Positions 1-8,546 of a stretch of 64,000 nt of DNA are shown piece by piece; position 1 is the first letter of the stretch; each line of letters opens with the position of its first letter. The notes below the pieces were generated by a model. That model worked only from the letters and a program-made list of their open reading frames with translations, was not told the DNA's origin and did no database searches. The position numbers and the translations under genes are program-made. Source of the DNA: DASUAL01 sp035763805 (GTDB lineage: Bacteria > Gemmatimonadota > Gemmatimonadetes > Gemmatimonadales > GWC2-71-9). The stretch is taken from positions 1 to 64,000 of the forward strand of contig DASUAL010000054.1 of the NCBI GenBank assembly GCA_035763805.1, written 5' to 3'.

Positions 1-1
1 C

Positions 2-196
2 CCCATCTACGGCATGCCGATCATCGACGCGGACAAGGCGCGCACCTGTCTCGCTATCAAGCGGAGCAAAAAGCCCGGGTTCGCCGGGATCGACAACGAG
101 CTGTACGTGCAGGACAACACCTGGATGCTGTTCGGCGACGCGAAGACGGTACTGGGCGATCTGGTCAAGCAGTTCGGTGGCGGCGGCCTGCACTAG
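2..196 (+). CDS. pntB: NAD(P) transhydrogenase subunit beta, C-terminal end (partial)
   Basis: Only the last 64 residues are inside the window; the reading frame is open at the left edge. The segment begins PIYGMPIIDADKA and contains GFAGIDNELY and MLFGDAK, the conserved end of the NADP(H)-binding domain III of PntB. In this family the subunit, with PntA, couples hydride transfer between NADH and NADP+ to proton movement across the inner membrane, supplying NADPH. pntA would be expected just upstream, outside the window. Identification rests on a short but highly conserved tail. Confidence 0.88.
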   Translation, partial: PIYGMPIIDADKARTCLAIKRSKKPGFAGIDNELYVQDNTWMLFGDAKTVLGDLVKQFGGGGLH

Positions 197-268
197 GGAG
201 CCGAGCGCCGGGCCGCTTGTTCAGGACGACCGGGAACCCGGTCAGGGAGCCGATCGTTTTGTCGCCAA

Positions 269-1873
269 ATGCCGACGCTATCCGACACGTCGTTTTCCAC
301 GACCCTCGCCCTGGTCGGAGTGGTCGTGGTCGTGGCTGCGCTGCTCTCGGGTCCGATCGAGCGCTGGCGCTTCCCCCAGGTCGCGCTGTTCCTGCTGCTC
401 GGCCTCGTCCTCGGACCCTGCGGCCTGCGGCTCGTCGACTTCAGGCTCGACTCGTCCATCCTCCAGTCGATTGCGACGCTCGCGCTCGTGCTCGTGCTCT
501 TCACGGACGCCGTGTCGGTGGACGTGGCGGACGTGCGCCGCCACGGGCGTCTCGCGTTCCTCGTGCTCGGCCCAGGCACGGCCCTCACGGCGGCGCTGAT
601 CGCGGCCGCAGCGTGGGCACTGCTCGACCTGGCGCCGGCCCCGGCGGCGATCGTCGGCGCCGCGCTTGCCTCCACCGATCCCGTGATGATGCGGGGTCTG
701 CTACGGGGCGGGGACGTGCCGGACCCCGCGCGCCAGGCGCTCGCGGTCGAGAGCGGGCTCAACGACATCGTCCTCCTGCCGATCGTCCTCGTGGCGATGG
801 CCCTGCTCGGGGCGGGCGCGGGGGGCGGGGCACCACCAATCGGGCGGATGGCTCTCGACCTGTTCGTACTCGGTCCGGGGGCGGGCGTGCTGATCGGGTT
901 TGTGGGCGTCGCGCTGCTCGACGGCGTACGCCGCCGGGTGCCGGTGCGCCGCGACTACGAGTCGCTATACGCGCTCGGCGTAGCATTCACCGCGTACGCG
1001 GCTGCGGAGGCGGTGCAGGGCAGCGGCTTGCTCGCGGCTTTCGCTGCGGGCTTGACCATCGCCGCAACCGACACCGAGCTATGCGACTGCTTCCTCGACT
1101 TCGGGCAGGCGGCGGCCGAGATGTTCCTGCTCTTCACCTTCGTCGCGCTCGGTAGCTCGCTGATCTGGTCTGGCGTCTCCGAGGTGAGCTGGCGTGGCCT
1201 TGCCTTCGCGGGGGTGGCGCTCGCCGTGCGCCCTGTCGTGCTGCTCGCCGCGCTGGCACGCTCCAAGCTCGACCGTCGCAGCCACGCCCTCATCGTGTGG
1301 TACGGCCCGCGAGGGCTCTCCGCACTGCTCCTCGTGCTGCTCCCGATCTTCGCCGGACTGCCGGGTGCCGAGCGGCTGTTTCCTCCCACGGCACTGGTCG
1401 TCCTGCTTTCGGTCGTGATTCACGGCGGATCGCTCATGTTGATCGGGAAACGCGACGCGGCAGCAGGGACACGGGGGCCCGGCGTGTCTCCTCCCGATGT
1501 GGACGAGGCCCGCGGCGCCGTGGCCGATCGCGAGCGCATCACGCTGGAAGAGCTCCGCCGCCTCCAGGCGGCCGGTGAGCCGGTCGTGCTGTTGGACGTC
1601 CGCAAGGAGCGAGCGTATCGCGAGGCGGAGACCCAGGCCAAGGGCGCGATCCGCCTCTCCCCCGACGACAACGTCGCTGCGAGAGCGGCCGAGCTCGCGC
1701 TCCCGCGCCATGCTTGGCTCGTTGCCTACTGCGCCTGAAGCAACGAGGCCACAAGCGCCCGGGTGGCGCGAGAGCTGAGAGATGGCGGGTGGCCGAGGAG
1801 TCGTGCGCTCGTGGGGGGGTGGGCGGCGTGGCAGGCGGTGGGGATGCCGGTGGAGCGGAAGGACATGTCGTAG
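269..1873 (+). CDS. Cation:proton antiporter fused to a rhodanese domain, with in-frame UGA (candidate selenoprotein)
   Basis: An N-terminal membrane domain (about residues 10-400, many hydrophobic helices) resembles CPA1/NhaP-type Na+(K+)/H+ exchangers, with STDP at 135-138 and ESGLND at 161-166 as the likely ion-binding region. A cytoplasmic rhodanese domain follows from about residue 415 (LDVRKERAYREAE). A conventional call stops at TGA 1736-1738, giving 489 residues, just after VAYCA. The same frame continues for 44 more codons to TAG 1871-1873 and encodes the missing half of the rhodanese fold: SNEATSARVARELRDGG, then ALVGGWAAW and GMPVE. The UGA is codon 490 in the active-site loop, where related domains as I remember them read YCACPNEATS, so it replaces the second Cys. 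Selenocysteine, a recent nonsense mutation, or a sequencing error are the options. The full frame ends 14 bases before the convergent peptidase gene. Confidence 0.8.
1736..1769 (+). other. In-frame UGA with SECIS-like hairpin
   Basis: TGA at 1736-1738 is followed by a hairpin with arms GCGCC (1755-1759) and GGCGC (1765-1769) and a five-base loop CGGGT. The loop begins 21 bases after the UGA and has G at its second position. Bacterial SECIS elements are known to lie within the coding region roughly 16-37 bases from UGA with a G early in the apical loop, so spacing and loop fit. The stem is only 5 bp, and short hairpins are common in DNA this rich in GC; the competing pairing GCCAC/GTGGC (1748-1767) is also possible. 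Confidence 0.4.
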
Positions 1874-1887
1874 CGACGGGCAGTGCC

Positions 1888-3765
1888 TTACTGCCTTGTC
1901 CAGTGGTTGTTCGCGCGGTTCACGTCGGGGTAACCGTTCCCTGGATCGACCACTACTGCGACGACCCGCTTCGCCGTCCCCGCCCGCGCAGTGAAGCGGC
2001 TCCCGAGATTCCACATTTCGATCGGCAGATTGCGGGTCTCCGTCGAGCCGTCGGCGTAGCGCAGCTCGAGCGTCACGGGCAACACCATCTGAGCGCGGTT
2101 CGACAGGTACACGAACGTCGTGTCGCCGGCGACACCAACCGAGTCCACGGCTTGGTCGAGCCGCGCCGTAGTGTACACCCAGTTACGCCAGAACCAGTCG
2201 AGATCTCTCCCCGCGACGTTCTCGATGGTGCGGAAGAAGTCCGCCGGCTGGGGATGCTTGAACGTCCAGCGGCGCACGTACTCGCGTAGCGCGCGCTCGA
2301 ACGCCTCCCTCCCCAGCACGGCGTCGCGCAAGATCGTGAGCATCAGCGCCGGCTTCTGGTACGCAGCCCAGAGGAGGTCGCGCTGCTCCACCGGTTGGTT
2401 GATGAGCGGCTGCTCGTTGCCGGCAACGCCCGAGACGCCGTAGGCGGTGAGCAGCTCGCGTCGCACAGTGTCTCCGTACGCCGTCCCCTGGAAATAGCCT
2501 TCGGCCGAGCCGTAGTCGATGAACGAATCGAACCCTTCGTCCATCCACGGATAGCGGCGCTCGTCCGAGCCGACCATCATGGGAAACCACTCGTGCCCCA
2601 ATTCGTGCGTCAGCACCCAGAACTGATCCTCGCGCTTCTCAATGGACGGCACGAAGGTGATCATCGGGTATTCCATCCCTTGGACGGGTCCCTCCACCGT
2701 CGTGGCCTGCGGCCAGGGATAGATCCCCAACGTCTCGCTGAAGTGCTTGATGGTAAACCACGCCATCTTGTTGGCCTCTTCCCACGGCACCGCGTTCGGC
2801 CGATACAGCGTCTGGATGAGGATCCCCTTCCAGCCGGACGCGTCCCAGCGGAAGTCGGGAGACGCGGCCCAGGCGAAGTCGCGCACGTTCCGCGCTGTGA
2901 AGTGCCAGGTCTTGGAACCCGCCGTTGACCTTTGGCCGTTGGCCACTGCCTCGGCCTTGGTGACGATCGCGATGCGGTCGGCCGACGTGCGTGCCCGCGT
3001 GAGCCGGGCCCGCTGCGTCGGCGTCAAGACCGTGAGTGGGTTCATCACCGTTCCGGTCGCCGCCACGACGAACCCGGCGGGGAGCGTGAGTGTGACGTCG
3101 AAGTCGCCGTATTCCAGATAGAACTCGCCCGCACCGATGTAAGGCAGGGGATTCCACCCGTGCACGTCGTCGTACACGACCATCCGTGGATACCACTGCG
3201 CGATTTCGTAGAGCCGCGTGCCGATCCGGCCCATGCGCCCGCCACCGTAAGGAGGCACGGGAAAATGCCAGGCGACGTCGAAATCGATGAACCCCTTCGG
3301 CGCGAGCGGCCGCGGCAGCTCGACGCGCATCATCGTGCCGTACTCGGCGCGCGTGAGTTCTTTCCCCCCCGAGGCGAACCGCTCGATCGTGATCCCGCCG
3401 ATGAACCCCTTGCCGGTGAAGTCGAACACCGCGCCGCCCGCGAAGTGGAGCGGGGGCTGGCTCAGCACGTAGGTGATGCTGTTCTGCGCGAAGATGTTCT
3501 GCTCGATCTGCACCCACACGAACTCGAGCGTGTCGGGCGAGTTGTTCACGTAGTGGATCCGCCCGGTGCCGCGGATGGTTTGTGTCGCGGTGTCGAGCGT
3601 CGCTCGAATGACGTAATCCGCGCGCTGTTGCCAGTAGTCCGGCCCCGGCGCGCCGGAGGCGCTACGCACTCGGTTCGGGGCGGGGAGTGGCAAGACTCGG
3701 AAGGGCGAGGTGTCGGCCACCGACTGCTGGAGCGCCAGGACGCTCACGGCGACACGCACAAGCAT
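1888..3765 (-). CDS. M1 family metallopeptidase (exported aminopeptidase-like)
   Basis: This 625-residue protein has the zinc-peptidase signature HELGH at residues 387-391, with the third zinc ligand Glu in WMDEGFDSF about 20 residues later. GMEYPMITF precedes it, in the position of the GAMEN exopeptidase motif. The N-terminal half is the beta-sandwich typical of M1 enzymes. The start MLVRVAVSVLALQQS gives a short hydrophobic leader, so periplasmic or surface location is likely. The frame stays open upstream as far as 4293, but that extension overlaps the VOC gene on the same strand and is low-complexity, so it was rejected. Family role: release of N-terminal amino acids from peptides; substrate unknown. 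Confidence 0.88.
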   Translation of the reverse strand: MLVRVAVSVLALQQSVADTSPFRVLPLPAPNRVRSASGAPGPDYWQQRADYVIRATLDTATQTIRGTGRIHYVNNSPDTLEFVWVQIEQNIFAQNSITYVLSQPPLHFAGGAVFDFTGKGFIGGITIERFASGGKELTRAEYGTMMRVELPRPLAPKGFIDFDVAWHFPVPPYGGGRMGRIGTRLYEIAQWYPRMVVYDDVHGWNPLPYIGAGEFYLEYGDFDVTLTLPAGFVVAATGTVMNPLTVLTPTQRARLTRARTSADRIAIVTKAEAVANGQRSTAGSKTWHFTARNVRDFAWAASPDFRWDASGWKGILIQTLYRPNAVPWEEANKMAWFTIKHFSETLGIYPWPQATTVEGPVQGMEYPMITFVPSIEKREDQFWVLTHELGHEWFPMMVGSDERRYPWMDEGFDSFIDYGSAEGYFQGTAYGDTVRRELLTAYGVSGVAGNEQPLINQPVEQRDLLWAAYQKPALMLTILRDAVLGREAFERALREYVRRWTFKHPQPADFFRTIENVAGRDLDWFWRNWVYTTARLDQAVDSVGVAGDTTFVYLSNRAQMVLPVTLELRYADGSTETRNLPIEMWNLGSRFTARAGTAKRVVAVVVDPGNGYPDVNRANNHWTRQ

Positions 3766-3773
3766 GTGGTTTG

Positions 3774-4238
3774 CTACTCTTGGATGAAGGTGATCTTGAA
3801 GCCGTCCGGGTCGGTCAGCGCGAACGCTCGGTCGCCCCACGGCATCTCCTGCGGCTCGTAGTCGAGCCTGCCGCCCTTCGCCCGGACGTGCGCCGCGATC
3901 CGATCGACGTCCTGGGCGGTGGCGACCCAGATCCGGAGACCTTCGCCCTTGGCGCGGTCCCGCCCCTTCGCGAAGTCGTCCTGGCTGAGCATGATGTCGC
4001 ACGCTCCAGCCTTCATCTGAATGCCGCGCAGCTCGCCGGATTCCTCCCACCGCTCGCCGACGGTGAATCCCAGAACGTTGCTGTACCACGCGATGCTCGT
4101 GTCGAGGTCGGTACACGACAGGGACACGGCCATGGAGCTCAGGCGCAGCGACTCGGGCTGCCGCCGCTGGGGACGCTTGGCGCCGGTCTTCGGCTTCCTC
4201 TTCCTCGCGGCGCCCTTTGGTCTCTTCCTCGTGGCCAT
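3774..4238 (-). CDS. Glyoxalase/bleomycin-resistance (VOC) superfamily protein
   Basis: The 154-residue protein begins with a strongly basic tail (MATRKRPKGAARKRKPK and on to about residue 27), followed by a single VOC module. The module starts at SLSCTDLDTSIAWYSNVLGF and ends ALTDPDGFKITFIQE, with metal-ligand-type His/Glu positions only partly obvious. The start at 4238 is set by an excellent Shine-Dalgarno run AAGGAGGAG eight bases upstream. The basic tail is unusual for a VOC protein and could bind nucleic acid or be disordered. It precedes the M1 peptidase by 8 bases and is probably co-transcribed. The enzymatic substrate cannot be predicted. Confidence 0.82.
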   Translation of the reverse strand: MATRKRPKGAARKRKPKTGAKRPQRRQPESLRLSSMAVSLSCTDLDTSIAWYSNVLGFTVGERWEESGELRGIQMKAGACDIMLSQDDFAKGRDRAKGEGLRIWVATAQDVDRIAAHVRAKGGRLDYEPQEMPWGDRAFALTDPDGFKITFIQE

Positions 4239-4356
4239 TGGTCGGCTCCTCCTTGCGGAATGCACGCGGCAACAGCGTCGGCGCGGCCAACAAGCGTAGC
4301 GTCCCGCGAACGCCGCCGCCAGATTACTCCTGGACCGCTCAACACGGAGAATTCCG

Positions 4357-4785
4357 ATGCCTACGAGTCACGCCGCTGCGGTGTGGGAAGGGAAGCTCAG
4401 GGACGGCAAGGGGACGTTCAAGGCGGGGAGCGGCGCCTTCAGCGGCCCGTACACCTTCGCGACGCGGTTCGAGGGCAAGCAGGGGACGAACCCCGAAGAG
4501 CTGATCGCCGCAGCGCAGGCGGCGTGTCTGAGCATGGCCCTGTCCGCAGACCTCGAGAAGGCGGGGAAGCCGGCGACGCGGATCCGGACCGACGCCGCGT
4601 GTACGATCGAGGTGGTGGGCGGGGCGCCCACGATCACGACGATGGAGCTCAAGGTGCGGGGGCAGGTGCCCGGGCTGGACCAGGCGGGGTTCCGGCAGGC
4701 CGCCGAGGGGGCGAAGAACGGTTGCCCCGTGTCGCGCGCGCTCAAGGGAATCACGCAGCTGACGCTGGATGCGACGCTCGAATGA
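4357..4785 (+). CDS. osmC: OsmC family peroxiredoxin
   Basis: At 142 residues it has normal OsmC length. The two redox cysteines are visible: Cys57 in AAQAACLSM and Cys123 in KNGCPVSRAL. OsmC proteins reduce organic hydroperoxides in the cytoplasm using thiol donors. The TGA stop overlaps the ATG of the PLP lyase gene (ATGA at 4782-4785), so the two are translationally coupled; sulfur-amino-acid supply and thiol-dependent peroxide reduction make a plausible pair. Divergent from the VOC gene across a 118-base promoter gap. Confidence 0.9.
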   Translation: MPTSHAAAVWEGKLRDGKGTFKAGSGAFSGPYTFATRFEGKQGTNPEELIAAAQAACLSMALSADLEKAGKPATRIRTDAACTIEVVGGAPTITTMELKVRGQVPGLDQAGFRQAAEGAKNGCPVSRALKGITQLTLDATLE

Positions 4786-6056
4786 CCCGCAAGCCCGACG
4801 GTTACATCGGCGGCAAGCCGCTCCGTCCCGAAAGCTTGATGATGGGCTACGCCTACCAGCCCGAGTTGTCGGAAGGCGCGCTCAAGAGTCCGATCTTCCA
4901 GACCTCGACGTTCGTCTTCAGGACCGCAGAGGAAGGCAAGGCCTTTTTCGAGGTCGCCTATGGCCTGCGGGAGCGCAGGCCGAGCGAGCGGCCGGGGCTG
5001 ATCTACAGCCGCATCAACAACCCCGATCTCGAGATCCTCGAGGACCGCCTCGCGATCTGGGACGAAGCCGAGGCGTGCGCCGCCTTCGCGAGCGGGATGG
5101 CCGCGATCGCGACCACGCTCCTCGAGTTCGTACGGCCCGGCGACGTCGTGCTGCACAGTTGCCCGCTGTACGGCGGGAGCGACTATCTGCTGAAGCACGT
5201 GCTCACGCGCTACGGCGTCACGCTGATCGGGTTCCCCGCCGCCGCCGGCGCCGACGTGATCGCGCAGCGCGCCGCCTCCGCGACCGGTACGGGTCCCCTG
5301 GCCGCGATCATGGTCGAAACGCCCGCGAACCCGACCAACGCGCTCGTCGACCTCGCGGCCTGCGCCGAGGCCGCGCGGCGCCACTCGGCGGGCGAGCGCC
5401 GCGCGCTGCTACTCGTGGACAACACGTTTCTCGGTCCGCTGTGGCAGCATCCGCTCAAGCACGGTGCGGACATCGTGCTGTACTCAGCCACCAAGTTCAT
5501 CGGCGGGCACTCCGACGTCATCGCGGGCGCGGCGCTCGGCGCGAGGCCGCTGATCGACCGCGTGCGCGCCCTGCGGACCTTTTTCGGCACGCTCGCCGAT
5601 CCCTGGACCGGGTGGCTGCTGCTGCGGAGCCTCGAGACGCTGAAGCTGCGGATGACCTCCCAGATGAAGAACGCGCGCTACGTGGCGGACTACCTCGCGG
5701 ACCATCCTAAGGTGGAGCGCGTCTACTATCTCGGGCACCTGGCCGAGGACGACCCGCAGTACGCGGTGTACCGCAAGCAGTGTCTCGCGCCGGGGTCGAT
5801 GGTGTCGTTCGACGTGAAAGGGGGAGAGCGGGACGCGTTCCGGCTGCTGAACGCACTCGAGCTGATCAAGCTGGCGGTGAGCCTCGGCGGCACGGAGTCG
5901 CTCGCCGAGCACCCGTTCTCGATGACTCACGCCGACGTGCCCGCCGAGGAGAAGCGGGCCGTGGGGATCACGGACAAGATGATCCGCCTCTCTATCGGCA
6001 TCGAGCACCCCGAGGACACGATCGCCGACCTGGACCAGGCACTGGCCAAGGTCTGA
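4782..6056 (+). CDS. Cys/Met metabolism PLP-dependent enzyme (gamma-lyase/cystathionine synthase type)
   Basis: The 424-residue fold-type I PLP enzyme has the Schiff-base lysine Lys238 in YSATKFIGGHSD, the phosphate/ring-stacking region ASGMAAIATTLL, YGGSDYLL with the conserved Tyr, and ETPANPTN. These define the cystathionine gamma-synthase / methionine gamma-lyase family; which reaction it performs (C-S cleavage of Met or cystathionine, or gamma-replacement) cannot be decided here. The ATG at 4782 overlaps the osmC stop. A longer open frame upstream is antisense to the VOC gene and not coding. Confidence 0.9.
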   Translation: MTRKPDGYIGGKPLRPESLMMGYAYQPELSEGALKSPIFQTSTFVFRTAEEGKAFFEVAYGLRERRPSERPGLIYSRINNPDLEILEDRLAIWDEAEACAAFASGMAAIATTLLEFVRPGDVVLHSCPLYGGSDYLLKHVLTRYGVTLIGFPAAAGADVIAQRAASATGTGPLAAIMVETPANPTNALVDLAACAEAARRHSAGERRALLLVDNTFLGPLWQHPLKHGADIVLYSATKFIGGHSDVIAGAALGARPLIDRVRALRTFFGTLADPWTGWLLLRSLETLKLRMTSQMKNARYVADYLADHPKVERVYYLGHLAEDDPQYAVYRKQCLAPGSMVSFDVKGGERDAFRLLNALELIKLAVSLGGTESLAEHPFSMTHADVPAEEKRAVGITDKMIRLSIGIEHPEDTIADLDQALAKV

Positions 6057-6067
6057 CGGCCCGGACC

Positions 6068-6316
6068 GTGGCGTGGACCGTATATCTGCTGCGCTGCCGC
6101 GACGGCTCGCTGTACACCGGCATCACGAGCGACCTCGGGCGTCGGCTGGCGCGCCACCGTGCGGGGACGGCCAGCGCGTACACGCGCTCCCGCCTCCCGG
6201 TGCGCCTCGTCTATCAGGAACCGCAGCCAACCCGCTCGGCGGCGCTCAAGCGCGAAGCGGAGCTGCGACGCCTGCCCCGGACGAGGAAGCTCGCACTCGT
6301 GAGACGCGTGCGGTGA
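6068..6316 (+). CDS. GIY-YIG nuclease-superfamily small protein (UPF0213-like)
   Basis: This 82-residue protein starts at GTG 6068. It contains the minimal GIY-YIG module: VYLLRCRDGSLYTGITSDLGRRLARH, i.e. VYLL-x9-YTGIT followed by the conserved Arg, and a Glu in LKREAELRRLPR. Stand-alone UPF0213/YhbQ-like members act on DNA or are structure-selective nucleases; the physiological role is uncertain. Its stop overlaps the GTG start of the SURF1 gene (GTGA). Confidence 0.85.
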   Translation: MAWTVYLLRCRDGSLYTGITSDLGRRLARHRAGTASAYTRSRLPVRLVYQEPQPTRSAALKREAELRRLPRTRKLALVRRVR

Positions 6317-7065
6317 GGCTCGAGCGCCGCGACCTGGTCGGGCTCGTGTTCGCGCTCGCCGCCGCATCCCTGTGCGCCCGGCTCGGTGTTTGGCAAATCC
6401 GCCGGCTGGGTGAGCGCCGCGCGCAGAACGCGGCTACTCAAGCGGCGCGCGAACGGCCGCCGCTCGACCTCACGGCGACCCTCACGCCGGACGTGGCCTG
6501 GGGCCGGCGGCTCCGGGCGCGCGGAGTTTATGACTACGCCCACGAGCAGGTGTGGCCCGGGCGCACGTTCCAGGGGGTGCCAGGCGTCGCCCTTATCACC
6601 CCGCTGCGGCTCGAGGACGGCGCGGCCGTGCTCGTGGACCGCGGCTGGGCACCGTCGGCCGACGCGTACCACCTGGACGAGCGCCTGTATCGCGAGCCGG
6701 ACACCGCAGACGTGTTGGGGATCGGGATGCGGGCGCCGCGGGCTCGTGGGGATGTCGACCCCGCGAAGCTCGGCGATTCGCTGACCTATCCCCTGCTCCC
6801 GGTAGTCGTCCAGCTCTTACCGCCCCCTACCGCCGCTTACCGCCCCTTACCGCCTGCTACCGCCCCTGACCGCCCCTTGCCGCCCGGTCTCCTCCGTTGG
6901 CCTCTCCCCGCGCTGACCGACGGCCCGCACCTCGCGTACGCCATCCAGTGGTTCAGCTTCGCGGTCATCATTGTCGTGGGGTCTGCCGCCCTATTTCGGA
7001 AGCGGGCCTCTCTGCGAGAAGCGCTTCCGCTGGGGCAAATCGTGGGGCGACCCCCTCCGGGTTAG
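6313..7065 (+). CDS. SURF1 family cytochrome oxidase assembly protein
   Basis: The 250-residue protein has the SURF1 layout: an N-terminal membrane helix (LVGLVFALAAASLCARLGVW), the soluble region with VAWGRRLRARGVYD, PGVALITPL and VLVDRGW, and a C-terminal helix starting AIQWFSFAVIIVVGSA. SURF1 helps insert heme a into cytochrome oxidase subunit I in the inner membrane. Between residues about 168 and 192 there is a Pro-rich low-complexity insert (LLPPPTAAYRPLPP) encoded by a 10-base tandem repeat; it sits just before the second membrane helix and is probably a loop extension. GTG start at 6313. Confidence 0.85.
   Translation: MRLERRDLVGLVFALAAASLCARLGVWQIRRLGERRAQNAATQAARERPPLDLTATLTPDVAWGRRLRARGVYDYAHEQVWPGRTFQGVPGVALITPLRLEDGAAVLVDRGWAPSADAYHLDERLYREPDTADVLGIGMRAPRARGDVDPAKLGDSLTYPLLPVVVQLLPPPTAAYRPLPPATAPDRPLPPGLLRWPLPALTDGPHLAYAIQWFSFAVIIVVGSAALFRKRASLREALPLGQIVGRPPPG
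6816..6886 (+). repeat. Decamer tandem repeat inside SURF1 gene
   Basis: About seven consecutive copies of a 10-base unit with consensus CGCCCCTTAC (variants CGCCCCCTAC, CGCCGCTTAC, CGCCTGCTAC, CGCCCCTGAC, CGCCCCTTGC) lie in exact 10-base register. The same unit recurs, in inverted arms, at 10808-10887. Within SURF1 it is read through as a Pro/Leu-rich insert without breaking the frame. Confidence 0.9.
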
Positions 7066-7183
7066 CCCCGGCAGCTACCAATTCAGGCCCTTTCCGGCGA
7101 TATTAGGGGCCCCCCGCGGTGCGCGTTTCCTGCCGACGCACCGGCGGGTTTCCTATGTGCCGCCCGACAAAGGAGATAGATCC

Positions 7184-7813
7184 ATGCCCGCAGCCGTACC
7201 GCTCAAGCAGCCCGTCCCCGTCGGTCAGCTCGTACGGCGCCGTCTGCGGGAGCTGAAGCGCACGCCTCGCGAGCTCGCCGAGGCCATGCGGGTGTCGGAG
7301 GCATACATCGCCGATCTCGTGGCCGGGCGGCGGCGACCGCCCGCTCCGGGGAGCGACCTGTACGCACCGATGGGTAAGTTCCTCCGGTTGCACCGGAACG
7401 ACCTGCCGACCTGTGCTCGGGCCGAGCGGTCCACGGCGGGCACCCGGCTCCGGCGGCCGGCGCCCGAGGTCCGGAGGCTCTTGCTGGAGCTGTGTCAGCC
7501 CGGTAAGGCGCGGCTGCTCGGCCGGCGCGTCGCGAAGCCGGACGGCGCCGAACTCGAGTGTCTCATCGTCCAGCGGCTCCTCGAGGTGGCGCGGGGGTTC
7601 GTCAGCCGCCAGCTCGAGGATGAGGTGGGGCTGCGAGTGGCGGCGACGCGGGAAGGCCGCTCGTACCTCGACGTCCGGATGCGACTGCTCGAGTTTCTGG
7701 ACGTGACGGCGGACTCGGTGACCGCTCGCGACTGCGAGGACTTCATGCGCCCGCGCATCGCCTCGTGGGATATCGACATGGATACCCGCGCGATGCGGAT
7801 CGTGCTGCGGTAG
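7184..7813 (+). CDS. XRE-like helix-turn-helix protein
   Basis: The 209-residue protein starts at ATG 7184 behind the strong site AAAGGAGATAGATCC. Residues about 12-52 (VGQLVRRRLRELKRTPRELAEAMRVS, then AYIADLVAGRRRP) read as an HTH of the Xre/Cro type: two helices, turn, recognition helix SEAYIADLVAGRR. The C-terminal 120 residues are charged, with no domain I recognise. Likely a sequence-specific DNA-binding regulator; targets unknown. Convergent with csp across a shared terminator. Confidence 0.7.
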   Translation: MPAAVPLKQPVPVGQLVRRRLRELKRTPRELAEAMRVSEAYIADLVAGRRRPPAPGSDLYAPMGKFLRLHRNDLPTCARAERSTAGTRLRRPAPEVRRLLLELCQPGKARLLGRRVAKPDGAELECLIVQRLLEVARGFVSRQLEDEVGLRVAATREGRSYLDVRMRLLEFLDVTADSVTARDCEDFMRPRIASWDIDMDTRAMRIVLR

Positions 7814-7839
7814 TCGGGCTACGCTCTGCGGCAAATGCG

Positions 7840-7872
7840 AAACGGCGCCGTCCCCGAGGGACGGCGCCGTTT
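7840..7872. terminator. Bidirectional intrinsic terminator
   Basis: A 15-bp perfect stem (AAACGGCGCCGTCCC and its complement) closes over a three-base loop CGA. The A/T ends of the stem give short T runs on both strands. It lies between the convergent HTH gene and csp and can serve both. Confidence 0.85.
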
Positions 7873-7895
7873 GCGCTTCTCATCTCTACGCGGGC

Positions 7896-8105
7896 TTAGA
7901 GCTTGACGACGTTCTGCGCTGCCGGGCCCTTTTGTCCCTGCACGACGTCGAACTCGACACGCTGGCCCTCGGCCAACGTCTTGAACCCCTCCGCCTGGAT
8001 CGCGGTGTGATGCACGAAGCAGTCCTTTTCGCCGTTCTCGGGCGTGATGAAACCGAAGCCCTTCGCGTCGTTGAACCACTTCACGATACCGGTGATGCGT
8101 GCCAT
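7896..8105 (-). CDS. Cold shock domain protein (CspA family)
   Basis: This 69-residue single cold-shock domain begins MARITGIVKWFNDAKGFGFI. RNP-1 (KGFGFI) is canonical. The RNP-2 strand reads CFVHHTAI where most CspA proteins have LFVHF or VFVHF. Family role: single-stranded RNA/DNA binding that melts secondary structure. An AGGGAG site lies 10 bases before the ATG. It follows rpsU by 19 bases on the same strand, so the two probably form a translation-related operon. Confidence 0.93.
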   Translation of the reverse strand: MARITGIVKWFNDAKGFGFITPENGEKDCFVHHTAIQAEGFKTLAEGQRVEFDVVQGQKGPAAQNVVKL

Positions 8106-8124
8106 CTGCTGTTCACTCCCTCAC

Positions 8125-8322
8125 TTAATGTTGTTCGCGGCGGCGAGCGGACTTCACCTTGCGGCGCGCCGCTGCCTTGTCCTTCCGCCGTCGTTGAGCG
8201 CCCGGGCTCTCGTAGAAGCGCTTCCGCTTCATGTCCTGGAACAGCCCGGCCTTGGTGATCTGACGGCGGAACTTCTTGAGGACGTAGTCCAGTCGGTCGT
8301 TCTCGCCCAGCGTCACTTCCAT
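8125..8322 (-). CDS. rpsU: 30S ribosomal protein S21
   Basis: The 65-residue basic protein (MEVTLGENDRLDYVLKKFRR start, FYESPGAQRRRKDKAAAR later) matches S21, a small-subunit protein involved in initiation. The frame is open further upstream to 8451, but MEVTLGEND is the normal S21 N-terminus and is preceded by AAAAGAGG at good spacing, so 8322 is chosen. The tail RRKVKSARRREQH is Lys/Arg-rich as usual. Confidence 0.9.
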   Translation of the reverse strand: MEVTLGENDRLDYVLKKFRRQITKAGLFQDMKRKRFYESPGAQRRRKDKAAARRKVKSARRREQH

Positions 8323-8546
8323 CCGGCCTCTTTTCCGGTGCAGGAGCCTCCAGAAACGACCGAGGACCATGGGCGGAGCCCAGGTCCTCGGAACGGTCTC
8401 TGGCTTGCGTCGCTCGGGCCGAATGATCGCGCGGCGGGACGCATTTGTCAATGTCGCCGTTTTGCTTGATGGCCCTCCCGGAGGCCCTCAGCTTTACGGG
8501 TGCGGTTCCACGCACGCCGTCGCTTCTCACCCCGAGGTCCAGCTCA

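Noticed and set aside
1888..4293. One 801-residue protein joining the VOC and M1 peptidase regions
   Set aside because: The upstream 176 residues are a shifted reading of the VOC gene, which has its own strong SD and motifs.
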